This document shows, one piece after another, positions 21,547 to 34,490 of a DNA stretch of 64,000 nt. Below the pieces are notes generated by a model that was not told the DNA's origin, did not search any database, and was given only the letters and a program-made list of their open reading frames with translations. The stretch is from Zhengitettix transpicula (Eukaryota > Arthropoda > Insecta > Orthoptera > Tetrigidae). Where the stretch lies: positions 90,078,947-90,142,946 of the forward strand of contig CM073590.1 of NCBI GenBank assembly GCA_037074705.1. Reading direction: 5' to 3'. The stretch's first letter is position 1. Each line of letters starts with the position of its first letter. The position numbers and the translations under genes were made by a program.

Positions 21547-21699
21547 AACAACGACGACGTTTCGTCCTCTTTTGAGACCACTTCAGATAATACAATTTTT
21601 AATAATTTTGAATCCAAGACAGGGTTCTATACAAAATTATTAAAAATTGTTATACCTGAAACGGTCCCAGATGAGGACGAAACGATGTCGATGATGTTG
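21547..21699. repeat. Foldback element carrying two inverted hammerhead-like motifs
   Basis: The arms 21547-21610 and 21631-21699 are imperfect inverted repeats with a 20-nt loop. They share CGTTTCGTCCTC and ACAATTTTTAATAATTTTG with the opposite arm. Each arm, read outward from the loop, gives CTGAA, a GTC(C/T)...GGAC hairpin, then GAAACG. The right arm reads CTGAAACGGTCC, CAGATGA, GGACGAAACGATG (21656-21688). Confidence 0.65.
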
Positions 21700-21719
21700 T
21701 AAATAATATATTTTGTAAT

Positions 21720-22569
21720 AAATTGTATAAATAGTCTTATGATTAAGTGCATATATTATAGAAATATTTATATCCAATTAAAAACAGGTGAAAAGTTCAT
21801 TGTTAAAATTAAACTTTAATCCTGTCAATAAAATATCATACATATACGTTGAAGTTATTTACATTAATTTTCGTCGATTTTCTTCAGCCTTCAACCCGAA
21901 ACATAATTATGTCGAGGAAAATCGAGAAAAACTACTGTAAATATCTTTAACGAACGGATATCTTATATCTATTGTAGTGAACACAAATTCTAATTGTTAA
22001 TAATTACAATTTCTAATTATGTAGTTATCATCTGAGATCTATATATTATTATTGTCGTTGGCGAAAAGGAGATCGCTGGTTAGAGGCATTGTTAATGTAA
22101 TATTGGTCTACAGAACTGAAATGGCATTGATTGTTGTTGTTAAGGAATGTTCCGCTACTGTGGGACCGTTATACAATTTATAAATTTTCATTTTATTGAG
22201 TTATCGAGGTGAATTCTAATCCAGCGCAGCGCAGCTGCATTTCAACGGGCCTTTACACATAGTATGACGTCACGTGTCTGTCTGATTATTATCTCGTGCG
22301 TCTACGAATATGCAAATATTAATATTGCAAAAGTATTCAAAACCGTGTTCAAAATGATATCCACATTGTATAATATATCAAATTAATTTAATATTTTTTA
22401 TATTGCAATTATTAAAATCAGTTTGCGAGTTTTGCACGGCATAAATGAGTCATTGTGTTTGTTTTCTTTGGGAAGAGACAAAACAGAATCGGAAAATCTG
22501 ATAGAGAGAAGGGACGTGCTATCTCGCTGACAAATATAATTAAATATATATTTTTTGAGTTAAATAGGC
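21720..22569. other. No gene recognised
   Basis: AT-rich sequence. A GCGCAGCGCAGC patch near 22225 is noted but unassigned. Confidence 0.45.
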
Positions 22570-22743
22570 ATGTCCAACATTTCCATTAATTTTGCCGGGA
22601 CGCTTCCAAGGCCAATCTTCTTGTTTGGAACAGAGTCGGAGTTCATCTGGATCCCGCCACCAAGGACCGCAAGCGGAGATACTTATTTGGATCTTAGTCC
22701 TGGTTTCGTTCTACACCGAGTGCTGCTGGGGACATATTTGTAA
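22570..22743 (+). CDS. Small open frame, unassigned
   Basis: A 57-codon ATG frame (begins MSNISINFAGTLPRPIF, ends HRVLLGTYL) lies in a locally GC-richer stretch with more balanced codons than its AT-rich surroundings. I do not recognise the product. It may be a remnant of a transposon or of an exon, or a chance frame. No promoter or splice evidence. Confidence 0.15.
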   Translation: MSNISINFAGTLPRPIFLFGTESEFIWIPPPRTASGDTYLDLSPGFVLHRVLLGTYL

Positions 22744-22903
22744 AAAGGTGGCATCGTTCTCATCGTATATTCTGAAGTGTGTTTATTATTATTTGGAACA
22801 ATATACGTGAATTTTTTGGCATCAATATTGTGTTTGTGTACCTCCTCTCACAATTTATCTTGAAAGATTTTCAAGATATTCAGGTACGGACTGCGTGACT
22901 GCT

Positions 22904-23287
22904 CTACCACAACTGGATCGGGCAAACCCAAATGAAAAATATTGGGGCAGTCAACTGGCGGTAAGGAGACGCTAGAGTGTGCGATACATTGAATGGTACG
23001 ACGTTTGTATTTACAACTGATAATAAACTATGTAATATGTATTCAGTTCCGTAGTTGTTAAGTTGCGTAAGGAAGGCCTGGGTACACAAACCTCTCTTCA
23101 GTGTTGACTCATACAAGTGCGAGTACGCTCTCAAGCAAAATAATTCTACCAGATAGCGCAGGCAAGTCGCAGGCCGACAACGCACATAATCAGGGACGAC
23201 ACTGATTTGCCATGGAGGACTCATAGACTGTAAGCTTGAAGTTTCAATTTTACAAACACCATCGGTTGGGTGAAGCACTAAATTCAT
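22904..23287 (-). other. Longest otherwise unassigned open frame outside the elements (127 codons)
   Basis: An open frame of 127 codons with a mixed, non-repetitive composition (contains YVRCRPATCLRYLVELFCLRA). No domain is recognised and no start context stands out. Chance or an old transposon fragment are the likelier explanations. Confidence 0.15.
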
Positions 23288-23289
23288 TA

Positions 23290-24429
23290 TTAATTTTAAG
23301 AAAACGCGTTGGCAATTCTAAGCATTTTGATATCCTGAGCAGAAAGACTTATCATTATTAAACATTGTACAAACTTTTATTTATTTTTGTTAGTGATATA
23401 TTTTCACTATATTTTATTGACAGGATTAAAGGTTAATTTAACACGATTATAATAAATGTCAGATATTTTTCATCATCATTTAAAATTTCTATCCTAGGTT
23501 CATATTTTAAACATTTTTATATAAAACTGTATTTTTTATTCATCTTCATATATTTCTTATATATGCAGACATTTATTTTGGTGTGTCCTGATTACTATTT
23601 GTTACTTTAATAATATTTCATTGTTTTCAATTTTGTCTGACGAGAATAATTAACGCTTCAGACCGTCAAACATGATAACTTCAACAATTAGAGATACCTT
23701 AATTCGTCATTGTGGCATTGAATTTTGACGCATTTATTCTGGTAAATACGATCAGACTATTAGTGTCAACAGTTAATTCGTTGTAGTTTCATATTGTTGT
23801 TGATGAAAAAGTTGTCGACCAATGATATCAAAGGTGGCTTGGAGAAAGTAACGGAAAAACCTACAACTGCAGTATCGCTGGCAGCTTACAATTCCTGGAA
23901 ATGTGTGATTAACAACGCCTTGCTGTATTACAGAGTCAGGAATTTGCACTTATGCCTCTGAAACTTCCTCGAGAACCATTTACTGGTGCGTCTACCATCA
24001 GTACGTTTCATCCCAAGCGTGAATGTTATCAACAGTCCGTCACTTTTGATGATTGGACTGTACGGCGGTGGACAATTCAGTCTGGATGTTACCGGTCACC
24101 CTGATATTTACTAGTGATTATACGAGTATTGTCTAATGCGCTACGTTGTATAATGACGAACTCAGCGTAATCTGAGACATTGACAGTCCAGAGTCAAGGG
24201 AATATACCATAAAGGAGTACATATATCGCCTGACGATTAGACGTCGTTGATCAGTGACACCTGTTATCGATCTCCACCGTTGCACTACATTTGCGATGAA
24301 GCTGACTATACTTCGTTGTCACAAGACTTCATGTTTATATTCCATTTGTATTCAAAATTAAGCCATATACCACAGAACTTTCACTGTATTTGTGTCTTTT
24401 CGAAACGGTGTTTCCTCACTCGTATAAAT
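23290..24429. other. No gene recognised
   Basis: AT-rich sequence with a somewhat GC-richer part at 23830-24250. No coding signal that I can name. Confidence 0.45.
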
Positions 24430-24602
24430 ATTACCATATTTTTTGTAGTTAAGAAAATAATTCTTTTCGAAAGACGGAGTGGGCAGGGCTCAGCTGCATA
24501 TTGGCACAGGCCACCATGAGAGTCCGTTCTGATGTAGAGGTGAAAAACATATGAATTTTCAATCTAAGTATGATGTAATCGTGGCGGACAGTATTTTTCT
24601 TA
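24430..24602 (+). repeat. Dispersed ~160-bp repeat, copy 2
   Basis: Direct-orientation partner of 21318-21480, about 3.1 kb downstream. It shares TACCATATTTTTTG-like, GACGGAGTGGGC and CACCATGAGAGTCCGTTCTG segments. Confidence 0.75.
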
Positions 24603-27600
24603 GTAGTAGTTATTGCATGATAACCCATGTGCTTTAGCAATATGTTGGTAAGGAAAACCACTTTAACCAATGAGTACCCATTTTTTTAGCGTTCCTATGC
24701 TTAAACCCTTACCGTTAATTATAACAGTGCAGAATACATAAGAAATTAAAAATTCATTCTTGGATCTGATGCAGGTGTGGTGTGGATGCTTTTTAATTAA
24801 ACAGAGATATAACGCATACCTAAAGTTTCCGATAACCAGATAATGATATTTTATATGAAATAAGTTGGAATATCAAATTATAGTTTAAAATAAAACCAAA
24901 TATTGAATAAATATCTGTAATTGACCAATTAAAATAATTCTGCAATAGAAATCGGATCACCAGAAGAAAATGTATTTTGCTGCAATATTTGCTAGTGTCA
25001 AAGAATAATACTAATGATTGTTATGCGTTAATTGTTTGCGTGATATATCAGACGTATCGCTCTGGAATGACGAATGCGCATACACAGTACCCGAAAAGCT
25101 AAACAATTTGCCACCCCTCTGCGCTCATTTCAGCTGAGAACAGTTCATGCCGTGCTGTACAGCACAGTAATGGGACGGCATAAGAAGCGATATTAAATTA
25201 AATTTTAACCATTCAGTATTTAAATAAAAATTAAATTACTTTATATTTTCAAAACATAAATAGTATTCGTACATTTTGCGTAATATTTTAGGAACAATGA
25301 CAATCAAATTTTATTTTAAAGAAAAAATTAAGGGGAATGTATATAGAATTCTTGTGTTATAATGAGAAAATGCATCTCATGGTCCTACAATACTATTATC
25401 CAAAATTAATTATTAAACTGGAACCTGAAGAGGTCGCAAATTAAGCGATAAAAAATTGTTAATTTAATAAATTCTCTTTTTTACTTAAAATTGGCTGATA
25501 TTTATTTATTAGTTTTCGTGTTAGAATACATATTTATATATATCATTACAAAATTAACTTTATTTAAAATATATTCAAAGGAAAATTCGTTTGTGTTAGA
25601 AATGTTAGAATATAGCAAAACTTGAACACGAACTCTAAAGTAGGCAAATTTTTTGAGAAAAGCTACTTATAATTTAGATTCAATTTTTTAAATTAATAAA
25701 TACAATCAAGATCACAAACTCGATCTAAATGATTTTTTTTTGCGTTGGTGCTCGATATGCCCGTCAATATATAACTAAATATATTCCTTATTCTACAGTC
25801 CAATATAAGTTGAAGAAATTATTTGATAAAATTTATTTATTTTCTACCTAGATGTGGAATATATGGTATATAACAGAAATTAATTATACGCTGACACGAC
25901 TAAGCTAATGCGTTCTCGACATAAAAATCCTAATTAATTCCTAAATTAGAGTTGTATTATTCTTCAGCAGAGATACGACTTTCAAGAAGTTCTCTTTTAA
26001 CTTGACAAGGGCAACTAGACTTCTTTGTTTCTACGTCAAATTCCATTCTCATTAATTCTTTTCGTCGACGCTGCTTAAGAAGCTTTCAGAATTTTTGACG
26101 TAATTTCATGACAAGAGAGACTATCTTTATATCAGTCTTTTATTTGTCTTCCAAAATTTAACTATCTACTTTTATACCTATTATTATTATTATTATTATT
26201 CTGTGGCACTATTAGTAGCATTCATTTTGCAACAACGTACGTTTACTTCAAGTCGTTCCATTTCAGTTATATAATAACCGGCGATAAAACTTTTTAATAA
26301 ATTGCATAATCGATTATAACTACCTTAATATAAAATAGTTTTCTTAATTGCATTGACTTACTGAAAGAAGTTGTTTAATCTATCTATTGCAGTTTAAATT
26401 TAAATTTTTTGATCACTTCTCGTCACAACAAATGCAACCCGCCCGACACCTGAGCTTGCCCTCGGCGAAGACAAATCGGGTTGGTTGTCATAGGGGCAAG
26501 TATGTTTCTAGCCTCGACAGGCGTATTATCAACACGATATTAACTTCTGGCTTGTCTTTTCTTGTTACAAGTAATGTGGCTAACTTGAGACATATCAAAT
26601 TCAGTTGAAATTCCAAATAATTTGGAAATGGACGTAAACATTATTATTTTTATTATATGAATGCCTCTAATAAGTAATATATATTTATATAAACAATAAT
26701 AACTATCAGTTATTTTCAGAAATTTACTCTAAATGGGATATATGAAGATATAACTTTTGAATATATAGTTCTTTTGTTACAATGAAAAGTACTATATACT
26801 GCAACCCATTTTATTGTGAATATAAAATTTCAAAATAATATTCCTCTGGACTACATTACTTAACAACGACGAAATAATATTGAGCTACTATTTCTAACTG
26901 CAATTGATAGTTATGATACCTAGATACTAGAACTGCATCCTAAACCAACTGCGTCGGAAGGATCGTGTTATTAGACACCAAGTTGTACATGTGAGTATTA
27001 TTAATGAACCAGATGCGAGTAGACTCGCCCAGTCTATGATGCGATGTCTGAGAAAATTATTAGATACTTATTTTCAAGAAAGGTAATTTTCAAGGTCCCA
27101 ATTAATTAACATTTTACTAATAATAGTATTTGTGGTGATAATGATTTTCAACTTCTACATACCATTAAAGTAAAATAAAATAAAATAAAAACTTATAGAT
27201 GTTTCTTGTGACTAGTTCTAGTTCTAGTTGCAGTGACGGTATTTGTTGAAATAAGTGTCAGGTTTATTTACTTTCAGAATTTTACTACTATAACTTCCAA
27301 ATTACCTTCAGTTCCAGATTAATAATGCTGTACGAAAATGTTTTTTTCAAGGTGTTTCGGTCTGGCTAACTGTTTATTGCAGCACGACGTTTCTGCGAAG
27401 TTCATCTCCGCCCTTAATAGGTGACTGTGTGTCGAGACAATATCAAACATGTACCGTAGAATTCTGTCAGGACCGTCGCTAAAGGTGTCTTAATTGGATA
27501 GCTGACTTCTGCAAATAGTATAAATACTTCATTATATATATATGGTCAGATGCTATTCAACTCTGAATTTGTTGTGCCAGTTCTTGTAATGGTGGGAAAA

Positions 27601-30600
27601 GAGGGTTATATGTAAAGAATGCGAAAACAACCACCTAAAATTAGCTCAGCCTAATTTCTAGAATTCACAATTCAGGTTAAAATGACGTTTACGTGCCTAG
27701 GTAGAGTGTTAGGGAAGTGAGAGGGAACAATTCCTTTAGAGCGGAGATTAAAAATGAAACTACCGATGCCGACTAAATTTAAGTATTTTTCACTCCCTTA
27801 AGGAACCGAGAGTATTTTTTGAAGCTCCAAGCGTTTTCTTGACTTCTGTAACGTATCAAGAGAACTTTGTTTTTATTAGAAAGGTTCGATGATTATTTCT
27901 GACTCAATTAATGTACAATGAGTATTAGCCCACTTCAAAGTTAACACCCAATCGGTATAGGTTTTCCAAGCTTTCCACAGTTCCCGACTGGACACGACGT
28001 AAAATTCTGAGAAACTGTCCAAATATAATAGTTACCTTCCTAACTTCTATATTGAATGCTGTCACGCGTTACGTCAGAATGGAAATCATAAAAAATTAGA
28101 ATGTTTCCAAAACCGAATAAACCTCTCTAAAACCAACAAGAAAATAGTATTGCAAAATATTATTGACAAAATCCTCGAATTCTGTCTGATATCCAGAAGA
28201 AGATATCGTCGGTTAACTGGCAAAAGTTATTCTTAACGGTGGTAGGGTGTAGGATGACATGACAGTGTATGGGGCGGCGTATTTTGAGCGGCCGTGTCGT
28301 GAGCGGACAACAGTCCCTTCCTCGATCGTCCCTTCCTAAATACTAACCGCTGAACGAGCAGATATAATGTTTTCCGAAGAACATATTTATAAGTCTTTAA
28401 TAATTATTATAAATTATCATGTTTGTAAAATCTAGCTTTGTTGAAATTTTTAGAAACACGGATTTTGACTGAAGAGATTCTAATAAATTAGGGACTAAAC
28501 TTTGAGAATGTTTTTTTCCATTATAATGTTTAAAAATTTAAATTAATAATAAATTTATAACTAAACAGGTTGATGTTTTCATTAATTTAATGACGTCAGA
28601 TAAATATAACTGTTAAAAGATTTGTATCTTAATTCATAATTTGTAAGCATATTTATAAAACGAATCACTACCAATTGAAACAGTTTCCATATTATAGATA
28701 GTGATAGAAATTATAAATCCAGATCAGTTTCAGAAATGTTATACATTAAACTTGTATTACATCCACTTAATGTTAAAACCAAAATTGATAAATTTGCTCT
28801 TCGGAAAACTTTATACCTGCTCGCCTAGCGGTCGGTTTAGAGGAAGGGTTCATGGGGAAGGTTGTCCGCTCAGGGCACTGTCGCTCATAATACGGCGCCA
28901 ATCTTGTAATAACGTTGTCCGGAAACCTACCTAATGGATCAACGCATCAGACGAAGTTCGCCAACAGCAACTCGTTATGTATCAATATCCGAAGAACGTC
29001 AGTATTTTAGTAAGAATTAACGGTGGCAACAATCATATATATTTAACATTAATTGCAATCATCATTAGCACAAAAAACCCTCAGATTAAGCTATTGTAAG
29101 TTTAAATAAACATTTAATTTTATTCACAAGAAAAATTTGTATTCATGACATCTGCATACAAAAACCAAACATTTATTACTTTTATTGTTATTAGTTGTTT
29201 TCGAACTTTAGTTTTTAAGTGATATAACCGTACCTGTAAAAAAATGTTCTATTTACCCTTTCGTCACGTTCAAGTTGACTATAATAGCGAAAGATTTTAA
29301 AAGTGATTGAAAGCGTTAGCGATCATTTATCAATAAATTAATTTCACTATTTGATATGAGCTCAGTCAATCGACAACATAGTTAATGGAGAAGTTAATGA
29401 TGGTCAAGGTATATTAAATTCACGTAGCTACCGCTTTGACCCTGAAATTGGTTTGGTTGTCACTGCCGACATAGCTTTACGATGGGATGATTAAGCTGAA
29501 AGCTTTGAGTTGTGCCATTTACAGCGACCGCGTTTGTAATTTGATATTTCTCGTTACCATCCTCTCTCTTTGCGTTCCATGCCTACAAGAGGAGCAGAAA
29601 TGGATACTGTTCCACTTCACTGACAATGGTGTCAAGTTTAAAATCTGCACAACGACAAAGTTTCATATGTTCTAAACGAATCGACCGCAAAAAGTATACC
29701 CCCGACTTCGCTTTTATCTTTTTTTTTGTAATTAACCCCACGTCTTTTCTTATCAACGTGTTCAACAAGCATATTTATTAGAGACAATAACTTATTTTCT
29801 GGTCGAATATGAGTCAACTTGATTATTATCAACCATTTTATATCAAGCCCAAAAATATGAAACTTCTCAATTATTATCAATGTGAATCCTCAAAATTCGA
29901 ACCTGCAAAATAATCCTACGTTCTTCAATAACAGTAATTCATGTAAAGTCGAATCAAACGGAACTGGAACGAACTAATAGAGTATAAGTTTGGTGTAGTT
30001 TTGATATTTGGTGCTAAGATGATTTTCTAACAAAATTTTGGCCTGGATAATCGAATATTCTGCCATTTTTTTAATTTCAGTTTTTTCCACGATTGGGAAA
30101 AACAATGCATGAGAATAACAAAAAAAAACTTGTTTTAGAGCACAACTGTCAAGCTAGATTTATTCATGAAAAAATAAACCTCATTCAACCATTGGTTAAT
30201 GGTTAGTTTATTATGAAATATAAATCTCATTCAACCCTTCAATGGCGCTGAAAAGTATTTGGAAGATTCTCGACTATCCGTCTTCTCGTCCGTTTCTCTA
30301 ACCAATCAGAGTTCAATATATTTTTAGCGGCAATCCGGACTTGACCCTCAAATCCGCCATTAATCTCTCGTGATTGTCATTGGACGATTGTCAACTTCAT
30401 TGTTCTGACCATTCACGTAACACTTGAATTTACTACAAATGTCGCAGCATCTCAGTGAATGATCATTATTTATATATTTATTTTCCATTAACTTCATTCA
30501 TATTCACAGTGGCACCAACTCACTCAGCAACTCAATATTAATAACACATTATATCCACATCGTGGAAGAAACGTGGTTCTTCGAAGTATTATTATTAAAT

Positions 30601-30938
30601 TTTGTATGCAAATTGGTCAGTACATATTAAAAAAGTAGACGTGTAACGTTATTTTATAGAAAATAAGTTATCAATTTTTTTTAAACTGAAAACTATAAAT
30701 AGTGTCGGTTCCATTCGATCGTTTTACAACGAATCGTAATGTTACGTGGCATTCAATTAACATCTGCATAATCCCATAACCGAGGATATTAATTATATCA
30801 TTACAACATATTTATCAGGTTTCTTGCTTTAGTTGCAGAAAATTGACAAATAGCCTAACAAACTTAAATGTGTAAATAGTAACAGACCCAACTTCAACAT
30901 AAATTTATGTATGATGTGAGATTTTACCTTCTAGGACT
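24603..30938. other. Long AT-rich interval without recognised genes
   Basis: Open frames are short and of low complexity. I noted a 14-bp palindrome GTGCTGTACAGCAC near 25155, an (ATT)n microsatellite at 26180-26200, an AAAAT run near 27175, and a locally GC-richer part near 28250-28350. None supports a gene. Confidence 0.5.
26180..26200. repeat. (ATT)7 microsatellite
   Basis: Seven consecutive ATT units. Confidence 0.9.
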
Positions 30939-31357
30939 ATGCCGAGGCACCTCGGCCTGTTTTGAGAGGTGTATGTTCCGGGGTCGCAGACCTTGGGCAT
31001 ACGGTAAGAGTTGTCCGCTATTCCCATTAGAATAATCGGCCAGCTGCCTCCTAAATTGGTCGAGGCACGGAGAAAGGAATGCTGCGTCCCCACAGAAAAC
31101 TCCTCTCCCGCTATCGGAAGGGCGTGGGACAAGCACCCAATGCCCGACCTACCTGATGCAGGTTTTTCTAGGGTTTCCCTGCATTTCTTTAGGCGAATCC
31201 CGGGTAGGATCCTTAAAATATAGCCCGGGGGCCCTAGTTAACCCTTGGCTACCTTCTTCTACCCATCCGTATCCCACCTTTCAAATCCCTTCCTATGCTA
31301 TTAAACGGGAGTTGCCACCATGTGGATTACCCTCATGTAACCTGTTACCTAAAAAAA
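30939..31357 (+). mobile_element. Poly(A) retroposon, copy C
   Basis: Plus-strand copy running from GCCGAGGCACCTCGGCCTG, through GGGCATACGGTAAGAG and CCGACCTACCTGATGCAGG, to CATGTAACCTGTTACC and an A-rich tail. It is very close to copy D (60020-60588). Directly after its tail (31358-31395), CCTTTCCAGAGAGCTCAGG resembles the head segment of copy B, so a second copy may start there. Several open frames cross it but none is supported. Confidence 0.8.
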
Positions 31358-31497
31358 TAAAGCCTTTCCAGAGAGCTCAGGCGGAGGCTACCTTTGCTTG
31401 ATCAGGAGACCAAATATAAATTTAGCATCATGGACTATGAGAGTTTTAATAAGGAACGTAGGTTTTCCCGGTGTAGTTGCTGGATGAAGTTCTCTCG

Positions 31498-31576
31498 GAT
31501 TCCAACCGGTGAAGAAGATGGCGGTGCAAGACATCGAAACGTTGTGTTTACAAAACTACGCTACCCGGTTGGAATC
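31498..31576 (+). ncRNA. Hammerhead-ribozyme-like three-way junction
   Basis: Outer stem GATTCCAACCGG (31498-31509) pairs perfectly with CCGGTTGGAATC (31565-31576). Inside, in order: UGAAGA (31510-31515), one A, hairpin GATG...CATC (31517-31535), GAAAC (31536-31540), a GTTGTGT/ACAAAAC stem with one mismatch, and a CUA triplet just before the closing stem. This is the type I hammerhead strand order (stem I, CUGANGA, stem II, GAAA, stem III, NUH). It departs from the consensus by lacking C3 and by the extra base before stem II. Activity is unproven. Confidence 0.4.
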
Positions 31577-31589
31577 ATGAGAGTTTTGA

Positions 31590-33780
31590 CCAAAATATGT
31601 AATTATTTATATTTAAATATGAGAAATAATTTTTGTTTTAATTAATTAACACACGTTTGTGTCATATTGACCTTTTTTGTTTAATTATTGATTTCTATAT
31701 TATTTGTTTAAATATGTATACGCATCTAAGAACTTCGCCACTAATTTTATTGCAAGTATAAGTTGGAACGGTTCAATTATTTTTCTTCATACCTTCTCAT
31801 CCGTGAATAAAGATTTCATTAATTAAGAAAAATCATCACTATTCCGAATTACTATAGCAGTAGTTATTATATATTTCAATAATAACTAATCGGATTTAAA
31901 ATCAATATACTTTATGCAGTTGGTATTTTATCAATTACAATATTTACAAGGTCAAAGCAATTAAAAGTGGTAAATTCATGCCAATGACCACCGATATAAA
32001 TCCATCGTAAGGCAAGGATAGTGTTGATACAATAATTCGTCCCTGGAGCTAATACGATGCTTAATAGATTCAAATGTATTTCTGTAATTAAAAAATATTT
32101 TTATATAGTTAATGAGTAAACAAATATTTGATATTTTACCGTATTAGCTGTATATTATTATACTCCTTAATTGAAATAAAAATGTCCTCAAGGTTTATTT
32201 ATTTAAATACAATATTAATTACCATATGAAGATATTTATTAAACGAAACTATTGTATCTTGGCCATGATTTAAATAATATCAAACATTATGTATCAAATC
32301 GTATAATATTACAAATGAATTATACTAACCATTCCATTTGTGAATGATTTTACATGGAGCTTGGTATAGTTTTTGATCGCCACGTTGTCTATCTGAAATA
32401 CATTTCGAATTCTCAGAGAAAAAAGTCGTACAGAGATATCCACGCCTTTTAATCCGCTTGAAGCTTTCGGATCTAAAGCTCAGTCGTCCGATATTCAATT
32501 TTTTCCTTCTTTCTCAGATCTGTAGCATTCATCTGCTTATGTTTGGAAATTAAATCTGCCGGAAATTTCCCAATATTATCTGCCAGCAGGAGATTCTGCG
32601 CTTACAACAGAAATTCTTTCTCCTTTTGGACTCTCCGTCTTCTTCTTCCCCCCTTCTTCTATTAGTAGTTTCTTCTCCCTTATTCGAAGGTTCCGTTTTT
32701 CCCTCGGTTCTTACTTTTTTATGTTCTCATCTTGCAACGAAATATCTTCCGATGTTATTAGTTACCGAGGCGAAAGTTCGGGCCCTGCAGCAGTATTGAA
32801 TATTGATCTGAAGACAAATAAATTTAGTTATTTGCGAACTGGGAGCATACATATACAAAGTAAGTTAATTATTTCTTTATTAAAGTTCACGTTAAGTACA
32901 AATTTCATAAGCCAGACAGAGGAAAGGCTTATGTTTACAGTAGACAACCCCCATAAACATAAATATTTTAGGTCTAGGTGATCACAGTATTCATCGACGC
33001 CTTACTGCTTTTAATATAAAATACCAATTACTGTAATTAAAATCAGACAAATTTCTATACGAGTAAAAAAATATTGAAATTAACTTTGAGAATTTAAAAA
33101 TGTGTGTTTAAAATTATCATGGATAATGAAAATAATAAATAAAAATTTTTTGACTGATATTCAATATGTATTTTGAACGAACAAATAAATTGAATTTTTT
33201 AAAAAATATATAGTAAACATATTTGAAATGCTCACTGAAAATGTAAAATGTCCCACTTTGAATATGCCTTAACAACGTTTAATCGTGTCAGTAGCGGCAC
33301 TCAAGAGACAGGAACTCATGTTTGTTTCTAAAAAAAAAGTTTTTAATCTGTAGTACAAAAATTGTCCTCCACTTTCACAAATGGAAAATTAATAGCGCAA
33401 CAGATCTTTCTAACTAAGTTATAACAATTTTGGAAAGAGCCATAAGGGGCAATAAAGGTATGCGTATTAAACAAACAAAAAAAACGTCATTAATTTTAAT
33501 TACAAATCTAAATAAGTATATCTTCGTATAGATGAAATGTAATGAAAATATGACATTTATAATTTTGCGACCCCTGCAAATTGTAATGTAATGTGACACT
33601 ATCAGTTACAATAAATAGAACGCTGTAGATCTGATTAAGCCTGTTTGTCATTAAATGATATAAATGTTTTCGTATATTTTATTCTGTAACCACGTATCAA
33701 ATAACATGTTAGTAATGGTAAGAAATGAATTAACACTACTTGGTTTGGTCTTTGGTTTTTTTGCGACGTATAGTTTCGGC
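31590..33780. other. No gene recognised; pyrimidine-rich tract at 32601-32716
   Basis: AT-rich sequence. From about 32601 to 32716 the plus strand is strongly pyrimidine-rich (TCTCCTTTT, CTTCTTCTTCCCCCCTTC and similar). This may be a decayed simple repeat. Confidence 0.5.
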
Positions 33781-33786
33781 GCTACT

Positions 33787-33826
33787 GCCAACGTTTCGCT
33801 TGTTGTCACCAAGCATCTGGGCTAGG
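33787..33826 (-). ncRNA. Hammerhead-like motif, degenerate
   Basis: The minus strand reads CCCAGAT, hairpin GCTTG-GTGACAA-CAAGC, then GAAACGTTGGCAG. Same layout as the other copies, with a weakened CUGAnGA box. Confidence 0.3.
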
Positions 33827-33939
33827 CCAGTGCCCTTATATAGGCATATGACGTTCAAGGCCCAATATCCCAAAAACCGATATCTTATAATGAAGCTACA
33901 TCAACCACGAAAAAGATCTATTATTTTAAAAAATTCTTC

Positions 33940-34066
33940 GGTTTCTACCTGGGTTAAAGTAAGCTTAAGTCACGACGTTTTGATGGTGTATTCTGCCTTG
34001 AGAAAGATGACAGAGTACGCCATCGAAACGTAGTGGCTTGACCTTACTTTAACCCCGGTGGAAACC
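33940..34066. repeat. Foldback with hammerhead-like motifs at its centre
   Basis: Arms of about 56 bp: GGTTTCTACCTGGGTTAAAG on the left and CTTTAACCCCGGTGGAAACC on the right, imperfectly inverted. The right half contains TTGAGAAA, hairpin GATG...CATC, GAAACG (33982-34030). The left arm carries the inverted counterpart (CGTTTTGATGGTG). Confidence 0.65.
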
Positions 34067-34490
34067 CAAAACTGTTTATCCAGAATGTACAAATCTTCGT
34101 TAACAAATAAATCGTATTAAATCTTCTTCATAAATTTAATATTTGAATGAAAATATTAAAAAGTTTTTTTTAAATTACCAATATCATGGTCATAATTTTG
34201 TGGTAAATAAAATATAATAAGATTAATGCATTGAATTTATAATGAATTAATATTTTAATATACATTTTCATACTAATTATTAGGCTTAAAATGATTTCTA
34301 TAAAATTATTAAATATTGTTAGTTTTTTAATACATTTTCTATAGAATTCTTCAAGACAGTGAGTGTTTCTGTTATGGCAATTACGTGTTCGTATTGTTTG
34401 GCCTATCTTGTTTGTCATCCATAAAATAAAGAAGTTTTGATAACATAGAATACTAATTAGAACCTTAAATGTATCATAGATATAAATCAA

